A stretch of DNA of 5,336 nucleotides from Bacteroidia bacterium (GCA_026391235.1 JAPLDV010000161.1:1-5336), one strand, 5' to 3'. Counted from the first letter of the stretch, positions 1-5,336 are shown. The notes: generated by a model from the letters alone, not told the origin. Made by a program: numbers and translations.

Positions 1-488
1 TTATCTTTTCGAAGGTTGAATATGAAAACTTCATTCTGGATCTGGAGTTTAACGTAGAACCGGGTGCAAACAGCGGTGTGGTTGTTTATTGCACCGACAA
101 AAAGGATTGGATACCTCATTCCGTTGAGATTCAGATCCTGGATGATGACAATGAGAAATGGGCCAGTGCAGATGGCACCTGGAAATGTGCCTCTATTTTC
201 GGCCATCTGGCGCCGTCTGAAAAGGCGATAAAAAAACCGGGCGAATGGAGCAGGATGACTATCGCGTGCAAGGGCCAGATGATTTATATTGTCCTCAATG
301 GAAAGCCGGTAACCACTATGGATATGTCGAAATGGACGAGTGCAAAAAAGAATCCTGATGGCAGCGAGATTCCCTCCTGGCTAAGTACCCCGTTTTCGGA
401 ACTACCAACCAAAGGTTATGTAGGGTTGCAGGGCAAGCATGCAGGGGCGAAAACTTATTTCAGAAATTTAAAGATCATGGCGTTGTAG
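1..488 (+). CDS. 3-keto-disaccharide hydrolase domain (DUF1080, PF06439) protein, 5' partial
   Basis: Open reading frame runs in from the left edge (first full codon at 3) to a TAG at 486-488, giving about 161 C-terminal residues; the start lies outside the window. A GTG at 78 is internal, because the family-like residues EYENFILDLEFNVEPGANSG come before and run into it. Seen: the core EPGANSGVVVY, then WIPHSVEIQILDD, FGHLAPSEKA, KPGEWSRMTI, VLNGKPVTTMDMSKW, a WLSTPFSELPTKGYVGLQGKH block and the closing YFRNLKIM, all typical of PF06439. The family is a concanavalin-like beta-sandwich, normally an exported protein of about 220-290 residues; characterised members hydrolyse 3-keto-glucosides. 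The signal peptide would be in the missing part. The gene converges on the GH20 gene across a repeat-filled spacer. Substrate cannot be told from the fragment; the family call is firm. Confidence 0.93.
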   Translation, partial: IFSKVEYENFILDLEFNVEPGANSGVVVYCTDKKDWIPHSVEIQILDDDNEKWASADGTWKCASIFGHLAPSEKAIKKPGEWSRMTIACKGQMIYIVLNGKPVTTMDMSKWTSAKKNPDGSEIPSWLSTPFSELPTKGYVGLQGKHAGAKTYFRNLKIMAL

Positions 489-497
489 ATCACCTGG

Positions 498-604
498 GTA
501 GTGCAGATCAGCGTGGAGAGGTTCCAGCGTAGTGCAGATCAGCGTCAAGAGGTTCCCGCTTTCGCGGGAATGACAAGGTAATGTATCGCAGCGTGGAGAG
601 GTCC
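498..604. repeat. Degenerate direct repeat, two ~28-bp copies plus one partial copy
   Basis: Copy 1 (498-525) and copy 2 (529-556) both begin GTAGTGCAGATCAGCGT and end AGAGGTTCC, differing only at two bases in between (GG versus CA); the period is 31 bp with AGC between copies. A third, degenerate copy (about 585-604) keeps CAGCGTGGAGAGGT, with one inserted and one lost base. The repeat begins 9 bp after the stop of the DUF1080 gene. No convincing gene is present: the minus-strand frame across it is the repeat translated. Its wider distribution is unknown to me. Confidence 0.75.
553..570. repeat. REP-like hairpin (CCCGC...GCGGG)
   Basis: TTCCCGC (553-559) and GCGGGAA (564-570) form a perfect 7-bp stem with a TTTC loop. 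The GAATGACA that follows on the plus strand is the context of a widespread bacterial intergenic repeat, whose minus-strand translation gives the familiar spurious peptide CHSRESGN. It overlaps the end of the second direct-repeat copy. There is no T-run on either side, so a classical intrinsic terminator is not supported, although it sits between convergent genes and could slow polymerase or protect a 3' end. Confidence 0.7.
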
Positions 605-617
605 GTGCGAAGTGCGG

Positions 618-630
618 GTAGAGACGGATA
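618..630 (+). repeat. Half-copy of the GTAGAGACGC palindrome
   Basis: GTAGAGACGGATA matches 12 of 13 bases of one arm of the perfect palindrome at 3741-3768 (GTAGAGACGCATA). The complementary arm is absent here. It may be a decayed or half element of the same family, though 13 bp is short enough that chance is possible. Confidence 0.4.
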
Positions 631-650
631 CTTTCTGCAAGGCTCAAAAA

Positions 651-698
651 CACATTAGCACATTGGCTCATTAGCACATTGGCACATTGGCTCATTGG
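651..698. repeat. 8-bp tandem array, six units of CWCATTRG
   Basis: Six exact-length 8-bp units in register: CACATTAG, CACATTGG, CTCATTAG, CACATTGG, CACATTGG, CTCATTGG. Only two positions vary (A/T at position 2, A/G at position 7). The array ends two bases before the stop codon of the convergent GH20 gene (701-703), so it forms the immediate 3' untranslated part of that transcript. Short variable tandem arrays of this sort are, to my knowledge, common between genes in Bacteroidota; no function is established. Confidence 0.85.
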
Positions 699-700
699 CC

Positions 701-2593
701 CTATTTACCTCCCCGCTTAATCAGTTCCTTCAGCTCAATATTGATCTGTTTGCTGACGATTTTGCCGTCTTGTACCGCCACTACCCTGATCCTGGAAGCG
801 CCAGCGGGAATTTCGAGCGGTTTATCATATCTAGGATAAAACTGATCGGGGTAACTTTCATCAAATGAGTAATGTATATCCAATCCGCTGATTTCAGCTG
901 TGATTGATATCGAATTATTACCGTTTTCACTCGTCATTTTGATGATTGGATCATAAGCACTTCGGGCATAATTAACTCCGGCATGATCAAAGCGATCGAA
1001 TTGCTGATCCATCCGGAAAATAAAATCATCCCAGTTCCGAACTGACTTAGGTGACCACAAAACCTCAGCCAGCGCCATGCCCCGGGGCCAGGTCATATAT
1101 TCGGCATGACGGTATACAGCCACGGATTCGGTCCATAGATTTCCCTGTCCGCCTAATATCAACTCAGGATTCACATCATCAGGCACGGGTTCGAAACGGT
1201 ACACATCGGATAGTCTCAGCATGGAATAAGTGACAGGTTCAACCGAGGGATCACCCTGATATAAATCCAGATAACAATGGGTAGTAGGGGTCATGATTAC
1301 GTGATGGCCCATTTTCGCCGCCTGAATCCCGCCGTCCATGCCCCGCCAGCTCATCACAGTTGCTTCAGGGGCCAGTCCGCCTTCGAGGATTTCATCCCAG
1401 CCGATCATTTTCTTGCCTTTTTCTTTGAGAATCTTCTCAAGGTGTTTGATGAACCAGCTCTGGAGCTCATTCATATCCGCAATTTTCTCCCGTTTAATCA
1501 AAGTCAGGCATTCCGGACTATCTTTCCAGAAACTCTTATTACACTCATCACCACCGATATGGATATATTCTCCGGGGAAAAGTTCCGCCACTTCAGTAAA
1601 AACTTTATCGAGTACCTCAAAAACCTTTTCCTTGCCCGGACAGAGTGAATTATCTTCGATCGTATAAAACTTGCTTCCCGGATTCACGGGGTACTTTTTC
1701 CCGGTTGATGAAAGTTCCGGATACGACGCAATCATGGCCAGGCTATGTCCCGGAACATCAATCTCCGGAAGGATGGTCACATATCGATCAGCAGCATATT
1801 TAACAACCTCACGGATTTGCTCATGGGTATAAAATCCGCCTTCGGTTGCTTTTTCATTTTCTTTTGGCGGATCAAAGGACCACCAGACACCGGTACGGGG
1901 AACCCTCCAGGCCCCGATTTCCGTCAGTTTAGGTAAACTTTTAATTTCAACTCTCCAGCCCTGATCATCCGAAAGGTGCCAGTGGAATACATTGAATTTA
2001 TATTTCACCATTTGATCGATGTATCTTTTAACCTCCTCAACAGTAAAGAAATGGCGGCTCACATCGAGCATTAATCCCCGCCATTTGAAACGTGGATTAT
2101 CTGAAATGGAAACAGCAGGCACATCCCAGGTTTTGAGTTGCCCGGAAGTATCCCCCTCAATCTCCGGGGGAAGTAACTGCATAAGTGTTTGAAAACCATA
2201 AAACAATCCGGCCGGTTCATTTGCAATCAGTTGGACTTTTTTCGGATCCACTTCCAGCCTGTAACCTTCGTTTCCCAACGCCTTCTCTTTGGTATCATTG
2301 ATAACAAACCAGATGGCTGGCTGCGATTGATCCTTTCTTATTGTTATAACGGGCTGGTATCCCAAAGGATTCGTCAACATTCCCACCAGCAGATCAGCCA
2401 ACTCTTTAACATCGGTCCTTCCTTCAGGAACCACGAATTCCGTTTGGCTGTTAAATAAGAAACGGCCATCGTGGAATGCAATTGATACTGGTTGCGGGAT
2501 AATTCCGGGAAACGGATTTTGCGCCAGGCCACCCTGAAAGATCGCTGACAGTACGACCACTAAGATAGTTACCACTAAGCTATTGAATTTCAT
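701..2593 (-). CDS. Secreted beta-N-acetylhexosaminidase, glycoside hydrolase family 20
   Basis: Removes terminal beta-linked GlcNAc or GalNAc from glycans or chitooligosaccharides, in the periplasm or at the cell surface. The ATG at 2593 gives 630 residues starting MKFNSLVVTILVVVLSAIFQ, a type I signal peptide probably cut after GLA or LAQ; there is no lipobox cysteine. An in-frame GTG at 2623 would add ten residues ahead of the signal peptide and is less likely. Domains: N-terminal GH20b (about 28-160), catalytic TIM barrel (about 165-520), and a C-terminal chitobiase/Fn3-associated segment (about 550-630). Motifs: RGLMLDVSRHF (172-182), HWHLSDDQGWR (204-214), PEIDVPGH (276-283), the catalytic pair D349-E350 in HIGGDEC, GWDEIL (398-403) and GNLWTE (484-489). 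In this family the Asp orients the substrate acetamido group and the Glu is the acid/base. Length is normal and all key residues are present. No promoter box is visible just upstream, so it may be transcribed with the DUF2807-like gene. Exact substrate is unknown. Confidence 0.96.
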   Translation of the reverse strand: MKFNSLVVTILVVVLSAIFQGGLAQNPFPGIIPQPVSIAFHDGRFLFNSQTEFVVPEGRTDVKELADLLVGMLTNPLGYQPVITIRKDQSQPAIWFVINDTKEKALGNEGYRLEVDPKKVQLIANEPAGLFYGFQTLMQLLPPEIEGDTSGQLKTWDVPAVSISDNPRFKWRGLMLDVSRHFFTVEEVKRYIDQMVKYKFNVFHWHLSDDQGWRVEIKSLPKLTEIGAWRVPRTGVWWSFDPPKENEKATEGGFYTHEQIREVVKYAADRYVTILPEIDVPGHSLAMIASYPELSSTGKKYPVNPGSKFYTIEDNSLCPGKEKVFEVLDKVFTEVAELFPGEYIHIGGDECNKSFWKDSPECLTLIKREKIADMNELQSWFIKHLEKILKEKGKKMIGWDEILEGGLAPEATVMSWRGMDGGIQAAKMGHHVIMTPTTHCYLDLYQGDPSVEPVTYSMLRLSDVYRFEPVPDDVNPELILGGQGNLWTESVAVYRHAEYMTWPRGMALAEVLWSPKSVRNWDDFIFRMDQQFDRFDHAGVNYARSAYDPIIKMTSENGNNSISITAEISGLDIHYSFDESYPDQFYPRYDKPLEIPAGASRIRVVAVQDGKIVSKQINIELKELIKRGGK

Positions 2594-2623
2594 AGTACTG
2601 TAAATTGTTCCTTCCTTCTTCAC

Positions 2624-2694
2624 TTAATCCTTGAGCCTTACTTGATCCTCGATCCTTGATCCTTTCTTGAGCCTTGATCCTTGAGCCTTGATCC
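2624..2694. repeat. 7-bp tandem array, nine units of TTGAKCC (GGMTCAA on the minus strand)
   Basis: In order: TTAATCC, TTGAGCC, then a 4-bp spacer TTAC, then TTGATCC, TCGATCC, TTGATCC, a spacer TTTC, then TTGAGCC, TTGATCC, TTGAGCC, TTGATCC. These account for all 71 bases. It lies in the leader of the GH20 gene and between that gene and the DUF2807-like gene, both minus strand; read as RNA it is a purine-rich GGAUCAA/GGCUCAA series. Its left edge touches the unlikely GTG start (2621-2623), and its right edge touches a TAA (2695-2697) that would end the DUF2807 frame after a one-base shift. It has the same style as the 8-bp array at 651-698 (two alternating variants of one unit) but an unrelated unit. 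Confidence 0.85.
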
Positions 2695-2717
2695 TTATCT
2701 TCGTGCGTTCACCTTAC

Positions 2718-3194
2718 CTAAGCCCGATACCTTATGTGGAGGCGGTCAGTTTTTCCGGCCAATGAAATCCGTCCGGCACCCGGCAGATCAACATCGGTTA
2801 AACCGGCTTCGAGTCCAATTATGACTATTTCCCCGGCTCCTTTAAGTGTCAGATAAAGCGATTCGGTTTTCAGTCCCTGCATTTTCACGCTCGCTGCACC
2901 CTGAACAAAAATCCCATCCAGGTTTTTTACCATCAGGTGATATTTCAGGACCCGGCCTTCGACGGCACTTGTAAAGGCGCTCCAGGTTTTATCGAACCAG
3001 CCGGTATCGATATCCAGTACCAGTTCACCCTCCCTTATGAAAGTTTTTACAGTGGAAATCACATCTTGTTCACCTTCGATGCGGAGGCTTTCCTCTTCAC
3101 CCTGGCTGATAAAGAGATGGCCGTAATCTTTAAGAAGTACCCGTTTGACATCCTTAATTTCACGGGTTTCAGTTGAAAAATTCGTTGAGTTCAT
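2718..3194 (-). CDS. GIN-domain (DUF2807-like) protein, probably frameshifted and truncated at the C-terminus
   Basis: 158 residues from the ATG at 3194. The family is a right-handed beta-helix-like fold made of repeated G-A/S-G turns. Seen: TETREIKDVKRVLLKDYGHLFISQG, then ESLRIEGE, KTFIREGELVLDID, VKNLDGIFVQGAASVKMQGLKTE, LKGAGEI and LPGAGRISLAGKTDRLHI, in the family's order. There is no signal peptide, unlike many exported DUF2807 proteins, so it is probably cytoplasmic unless the start is wrong. The family pattern breaks after LHI (codon ending at 2733): the frame reads RYRA and stops, whereas adding one base gives KVSGLGKVNARR, a proper family continuation, ending at 2695. Even so, the last strands of the usual domain would be missing. 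It is divergent from the CoA-binding gene and may be co-transcribed with GH20. Function is unknown; it may be a decaying gene. Confidence 0.82.
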   Translation of the reverse strand: MNSTNFSTETREIKDVKRVLLKDYGHLFISQGEEESLRIEGEQDVISTVKTFIREGELVLDIDTGWFDKTWSAFTSAVEGRVLKYHLMVKNLDGIFVQGAASVKMQGLKTESLYLTLKGAGEIVIIGLEAGLTDVDLPGAGRISLAGKTDRLHIRYRA

Positions 3195-3212
3195 TGCAAT
3201 ATCGTTTTGCCC

Positions 3213-3220
3213 TAAAGGTA
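3213..3220 (-). promoter_or_regulatory. Possible -7 box for the DUF2807-like gene
   Basis: On the minus strand this reads TACCTTTA, seven of eight matches to the Bacteroidota TAnnTTTG box, ending 18 bases before the ATG at 3194. Transcription would begin only about 12 bases before the start codon. No TTTG-type -33 box is seen at the usual distance, so the call is weak. Confidence 0.25.
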
Positions 3221-3239
3221 CGAACCAAAATAGAATTTT

Positions 3240-3247
3240 TAACTTTG
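3240..3247 (+). promoter_or_regulatory. Bacteroidota-type -7 promoter box (TAACTTTG) for the CoA-binding gene
   Basis: TAACTTTG is a perfect match to the TAnnTTTG -7 consensus of the Bacteroidota primary sigma factor. It ends 17 bases before the ATG at 3265, which would give a leader of about 10 bases. The matching -33 TTTG is not at the normal spacing; a TTTG at 3206-3209 is too far upstream. No Shine-Dalgarno sequence precedes the ATG; the context is A-rich (TCAAAATGG), as is usual in the phylum. Confidence 0.5.
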
Positions 3248-3264
3248 GTCAAATTTTAATCAAA

Positions 3265-3714
3265 ATGGCAACCAAACAACAAATCGAGCAATTTCTTTCC
3301 AGTGAGCCCATCGCCATGGCCGGTGTTTCGAGAAACCCGAAAAAATTCGGGCGCATAGCCTATGATGAGCTTACCCGGAAGGGGCTTAAGTTGATCCCAA
3401 TCAATCCTAATTTGGAATCTATCAATGGCACAACCTGTTACACTGACATTCAGCATTTACCTGATGGCGTTCAATCCTTGGTGATCATGACAAAAAAAGA
3501 CAAGACAGCCGGAATGGTTGAAGCTGCCTTGGCCAAAGGGATTAAAAACATCTGGATACAACAGGCATCTGACACACCCGAAGCTCTCGCGCTTCTGAAA
3601 GGAAAGGACGTCAATCTGATTACGAAACAGTGCATCCTGATGCACCATAAACCTGACGGTTTCCATAAATTTCACAGGAACATCAAAAGGTTCTTTGGAG
3701 GTTTGCCGAAATAA
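3265..3714 (+). CDS. CoA-binding (Rossmann-fold, YccU-like) protein
   Basis: 149 residues from the ATG at 3265, starting MATKQQIEQFLSSE. The open frame extends back to 3145, but the earlier part overlaps the divergent gene and its promoter region and has no family character. Seen: IAMAGVSRNPKKFGR (16-30), the nucleotide-binding loop of the CoA_binding_2 family (PF13380); LKLIPINPN (41-49); LVIMTKKDKTAGMVEAAL (72-89); NIWIQQASDT (95-104); and the C-terminal KQCILMHHKPDGFHKFHR (121-138) followed by FFGGLPK. Length fits this stand-alone domain, which resembles the CoA-binding part of succinyl-CoA synthetase alpha but has no ligase domain. CoA binding is known for related small proteins; the physiological role is not. 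It would be cytoplasmic. It converges on the response regulator, with a palindrome between them. Confidence 0.92.
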   Translation: MATKQQIEQFLSSEPIAMAGVSRNPKKFGRIAYDELTRKGLKLIPINPNLESINGTTCYTDIQHLPDGVQSLVIMTKKDKTAGMVEAALAKGIKNIWIQQASDTPEALALLKGKDVNLITKQCILMHHKPDGFHKFHRNIKRFFGGLPK

Positions 3715-3740
3715 TATTCCACGGCAATTTTGAAACGCGG

Positions 3741-3768
3741 TGTAGAGACGCATATATGCGTCTCTACA
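3741..3768. repeat. Perfect 28-bp palindrome (TGTAGAGACGCATA and its complement)
   Basis: Two 14-bp arms, TGTAGAGACGCATA and TATGCGTCTCTACA, are exactly complementary with no spacer; flanking bases (3740 and 3769) do not pair. It lies between two convergent genes and overlaps the last codons of the response regulator: the TAG stop at 3764-3766 is inside the right arm. A folded transcript would form a strong hairpin from either direction. After it, the plus strand has TGTGTTTTATAA (a weak T-run) and the minus strand has none, so terminator activity is plausible for the plus-strand gene only. GTAGAGACG palindromes are a recurrent intergenic element type; a partial copy is at 618-630. Confidence 0.85.
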
Positions 3769-4459
3769 TGTGTTTTATAATAAATTGGAAACCAATTCCG
3801 TGACGGTTTTCTATTTTGATATCCGGATCAGCGCTGAGATATTTTCGTAAGCGCGAGATATAAACATCGAGACTGCGGCCGGCGAAATAATCGTTTCCAC
3901 CCCAGACTGAATCCAGTATTTGCTCGCGGCCCAACAATACCTCCTGATTTTTTAAAAAGTAATTCAGCAGCTCCGCTTCACGGTAGGTGAGTTTGATATC
4001 TCCGGCTGCACTGGTCAGCATAAGATTTGTTGGATGAAGAGTATAGCTGCCAAATGTGATCTGGATTTGCTGTGATGGGTCCTGCCTGGTTTTTGAGCGC
4101 CGGAGAAAGATCCGGATTTTCAGGATGAGTTCTTCAATGCTGAATGGTTTAATGAGATAATCATCGCCGCCCAATAAGAGTCCTTCCAGTTTGTCCTCCT
4201 TCAATGATTTGGCTGTAACAAAAATAATCGGCACATCCTGATTGGCTTCCCTGATTTTGCGGGCGAGAGTAAACCCGTCCATTCTGGGCAGGTTAACATC
4301 CAGAACACAGATATCCGGCGTTTGCTGCCGGAACAGTTCCCAAGCCACTTTCCCATCTGTTGCAGCAACAACATTAAATTGTTCGCGTTCGAGATTATCG
4401 GTAGTGATGAATTTTAATGTTTCATCATCCTCAACATAAAGAATCAGAGGCTTTTCCAT
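3764..4459 (-). CDS. Two-component response regulator, OmpR/PhoB family (RprY-like)
   Basis: 231 residues: receiver domain (about 5-117) and winged-helix DNA-binding domain (about 133-227). Seen in the receiver: acidic residues E10-D11-D12, the phospho-acceptor D54 in CVLDVNLPRMDGF, T82 in IIFVTAK and K104 in YLIKPF. The C-terminal half has LTYREAELLNYFL, ILDSVWGGNDYFAGRSLDVYISRLRKYL and a closing RHGIGFQFIIK, typical of OmpR-type effectors and close in style to Bacteroides RprY. It acts in the cytoplasm as a phosphorylation-controlled transcription factor. It starts 3 nt after the stop of the histidine kinase, so the two are almost surely one transcript and a cognate pair. The final residues HM and the stop codon fall at and inside the palindrome at 3741-3768, so the very end of the protein may be set by that repeat. 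Target genes are unknown. Confidence 0.96.
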   Translation of the reverse strand: MEKPLILYVEDDETLKFITTDNLEREQFNVVAATDGKVAWELFRQQTPDICVLDVNLPRMDGFTLARKIREANQDVPIIFVTAKSLKEDKLEGLLLGGDDYLIKPFSIEELILKIRIFLRRSKTRQDPSQQIQITFGSYTLHPTNLMLTSAAGDIKLTYREAELLNYFLKNQEVLLGREQILDSVWGGNDYFAGRSLDVYISRLRKYLSADPDIKIENRHGIGFQFIIKHM

Positions 4460-4462
4460 AAA

Positions 4463-5336
4463 TCAATTCGCTTTATCCGGTATAATTATCTGAATAGATG
4501 TACCCTGCCCCTCCTGACTGACAATGTTTATTTTCCAGCCATGTGCTATTACAGCATTTCTGGTATAGTACAACCCCAGGCCAAAGCCTTTGGAATTGTG
4601 GACATTGCCGGTAGGCACCCTGTAAAACTTATCGAAAACCCGCTTTTTCAGCTTGGCAGGAATACCGATACCCTGATCGCTCACCCCGATTATCAGACCA
4701 TTAGGTGAATCCGTCACAGAAACCGAGATGATCGGGATATCACCGGAATATTTCAAAGCATTATCAAGCAGGTTTAGGATGATGTTGGTAAGAAGCAGCG
4801 GATCTGCCTCAATGGTCTCTATTTTGGATTGATAATTCAATGTTAACAACCCTTTGGCAAAATGAACCCGAGGTTCCATCTGTTCGCAAATTTGCCCGAT
4901 CAACTCCCTCAGCATGACAGGGACTTTCTTAATCAGGAGCTTATCTCCTGCCGGGCCGCCCATCTCCAGAACAAGCTCAACCTGTTTTAGCAAGTGATTT
5001 ACCTGGCTTCTGATGATTTCACCATATTTAAAAAGACGTTCCGGTTCCCTGAGGATATCCGGCCGCTGGATTACATCGGCCGACATCGACAGGGATGCCA
5101 GCGGTGTTTTAAACTCATGCGTCATGGTGTTGATAAAATCACGCTGAACCTCAGTATACCGGCGCTGACGCAGAATAATCATCTGAGTATACACAAAGAA
5201 GATGATAACGAGAAAAAGAATAAAACTGAAAAAATACCAGATTCCCAGGGAATCCAGAATCATCTGATTGCGACCGGCAAAGTGTATCCCGAAATAATAG
5301 AGGTAGTCTGTCGACTTGGGAAGGCTTTCTTCCATT
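4463..5336 (-). CDS. Sensor histidine kinase, N-terminus beyond the window
   Basis: The frame runs off the right edge; 290 residues are visible from the Met codon at 5335, which is probably internal because such kinases normally have a first membrane helix and an extracytoplasmic sensor region before this point. Seen, numbered from that Met: a hydrophobic span (about 32-54, IWYFFSFILFLVIIFF), then HisKA with the phospho-accepting H73 in FINTMTHEFKTPLASL, and HATPase_c with the N box around N188-N192 (LNLLDNALKYS), G1 box SDQGIGIP (219-226), F box VFDKFYR (233-239) and G2 box KGFGLGLYYT (249-258), ending IQIIIPDKAN and TGA at 4463-4465. All catalytic elements are intact. It autophosphorylates on His and passes the phosphate to the regulator encoded 3 nt downstream. 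The architecture resembles Bacteroides RprX. The signal sensed cannot be told. Confidence 0.95.
   Translation of the reverse strand, partial: MEESLPKSTDYLYYFGIHFAGRNQMILDSLGIWYFFSFILFLVIIFFVYTQMIILRQRRYTEVQRDFINTMTHEFKTPLASLSMSADVIQRPDILREPERLFKYGEIIRSQVNHLLKQVELVLEMGGPAGDKLLIKKVPVMLRELIGQICEQMEPRVHFAKGLLTLNYQSKIETIEADPLLLTNIILNLLDNALKYSGDIPIISVSVTDSPNGLIIGVSDQGIGIPAKLKKRVFDKFYRVPTGNVHNSKGFGLGLYYTRNAVIAHGWKINIVSQEGQGTSIQIIIPDKAN

Noticed and set aside
553..570. Rho-independent terminator of the DUF1080 gene
   Set aside because: The stem is good but no T-run follows on either strand, and the context matches a dispersed REP-like repeat.
468..695. Minus-strand 75-residue open frame with a repeated MSQCANV start and CHSRESGN
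   Set aside because: It is the translation of the tandem array, hairpin and direct repeats; CHSRESGN is the well-known artefact of this hairpin family. It also overlaps the end of the DUF1080 gene.
651..698. CRISPR array
   Set aside because: The repeats are 7-8 bp and contiguous, without unique spacers of regular length; no cas gene is present.
1051..1667. Three plus-strand open frames (1051-1233, 1277-1648, 1338-1667) opposite the GH20 gene
   Set aside because: They lie antisense within a conserved, motif-complete GH20 gene and show no domain character.
1..2593. DUF1080 protein and GH20 as one polysaccharide utilisation locus
   Set aside because: They are convergent, no SusC/SusD-like gene is in the window, and only one end of the DUF1080 side is visible; co-function is possible but not supported.
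2594..2623. GTG start at 2623 for the GH20 gene
   Set aside because: It would put ten polar residues before a clear signal peptide. The purine-rich AAGGAAGGAA downstream of it lies before the ATG at 2593 and fits a leader better than coding sequence.
3145..3264. N-terminal extension of the CoA-binding protein to an ATG at 3145
   Set aside because: It would overlap the divergent gene's start and the likely promoter; the extra 40 residues do not look like the family, while the ATG at 3265 begins a normal-length domain.
3256..3753. Minus-strand open frames (3256-3456 and 3457-3753) opposite the CoA-binding gene
   Set aside because: Antisense shadows of a recognised gene; no motif or plausible start signal.

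Overview
The window reads as chromosomal DNA of a member of the Bacteroidota, probably Bacteroidales or a near relative. The signs are the protein families present (an RprX/RprY-like two-component pair, a DUF2807-type GIN-domain protein, a PF06439 keto-glycoside hydrolase and a secreted GH20 enzyme), the lack of clear Shine-Dalgarno sequences, a TAnnTTTG-type promoter box before one gene, and intergenic DNA rich in short degenerate repeats. The lineage is inferred from sequence character, not from a database search. No phage, transposase, CRISPR, tRNA or rRNA signal was found.

Layout, left to right. (1) 1-488, plus strand: C-terminal part of a 3-keto-disaccharide hydrolase domain (DUF1080) protein. 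(2) 489-700: a convergent intergenic stretch made almost wholly of repeats: a ~28-bp direct repeat with degenerate copies, a CCCGC/GCGGG hairpin, a half-copy of the palindrome described below, and six 8-bp tandem units ending two bases from the next stop codon. (3) 701-2593, minus strand: complete secreted GH20 beta-N-acetylhexosaminidase. (4) 2594-2717: its leader, carrying nine 7-bp tandem units. (5) 2718-3194, minus strand: a DUF2807-like protein that looks frameshifted and cut short at its 3' end, next to the 7-bp array. (6) 3195-3264: a 70-bp divergent promoter region. (7) 3265-3714, plus strand: a small CoA-binding (YccU-like) protein. (8) 3741-3768: a perfect 28-bp palindrome that supplies the stop codon of the next gene. 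(9) 3764-4459 and 4463-5336, minus strand: an OmpR-family response regulator and, 3 nt upstream of it, a sensor histidine kinase whose N-terminus lies outside the window.

Function. The GH20 enzyme and the DUF1080 protein both fit glycan breakdown outside the cytoplasm, but they are convergent and need not be co-regulated. The kinase and regulator form a tight operon and surely work as a pair; nothing here shows their signal or targets. The CoA-binding protein and the GIN-domain protein share a promoter region but have no evident common job.

The genes are ordinary for the phylum. The part worth a second look is the repeat landscape: four unrelated repeat types, each touching or within about 10 bases of a gene end (or, for one gene, a candidate former end), with two cases (the DUF2807 gene and the response regulator) where the repeat may have reshaped the coding 3' end. 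I found no convincing new biological system.
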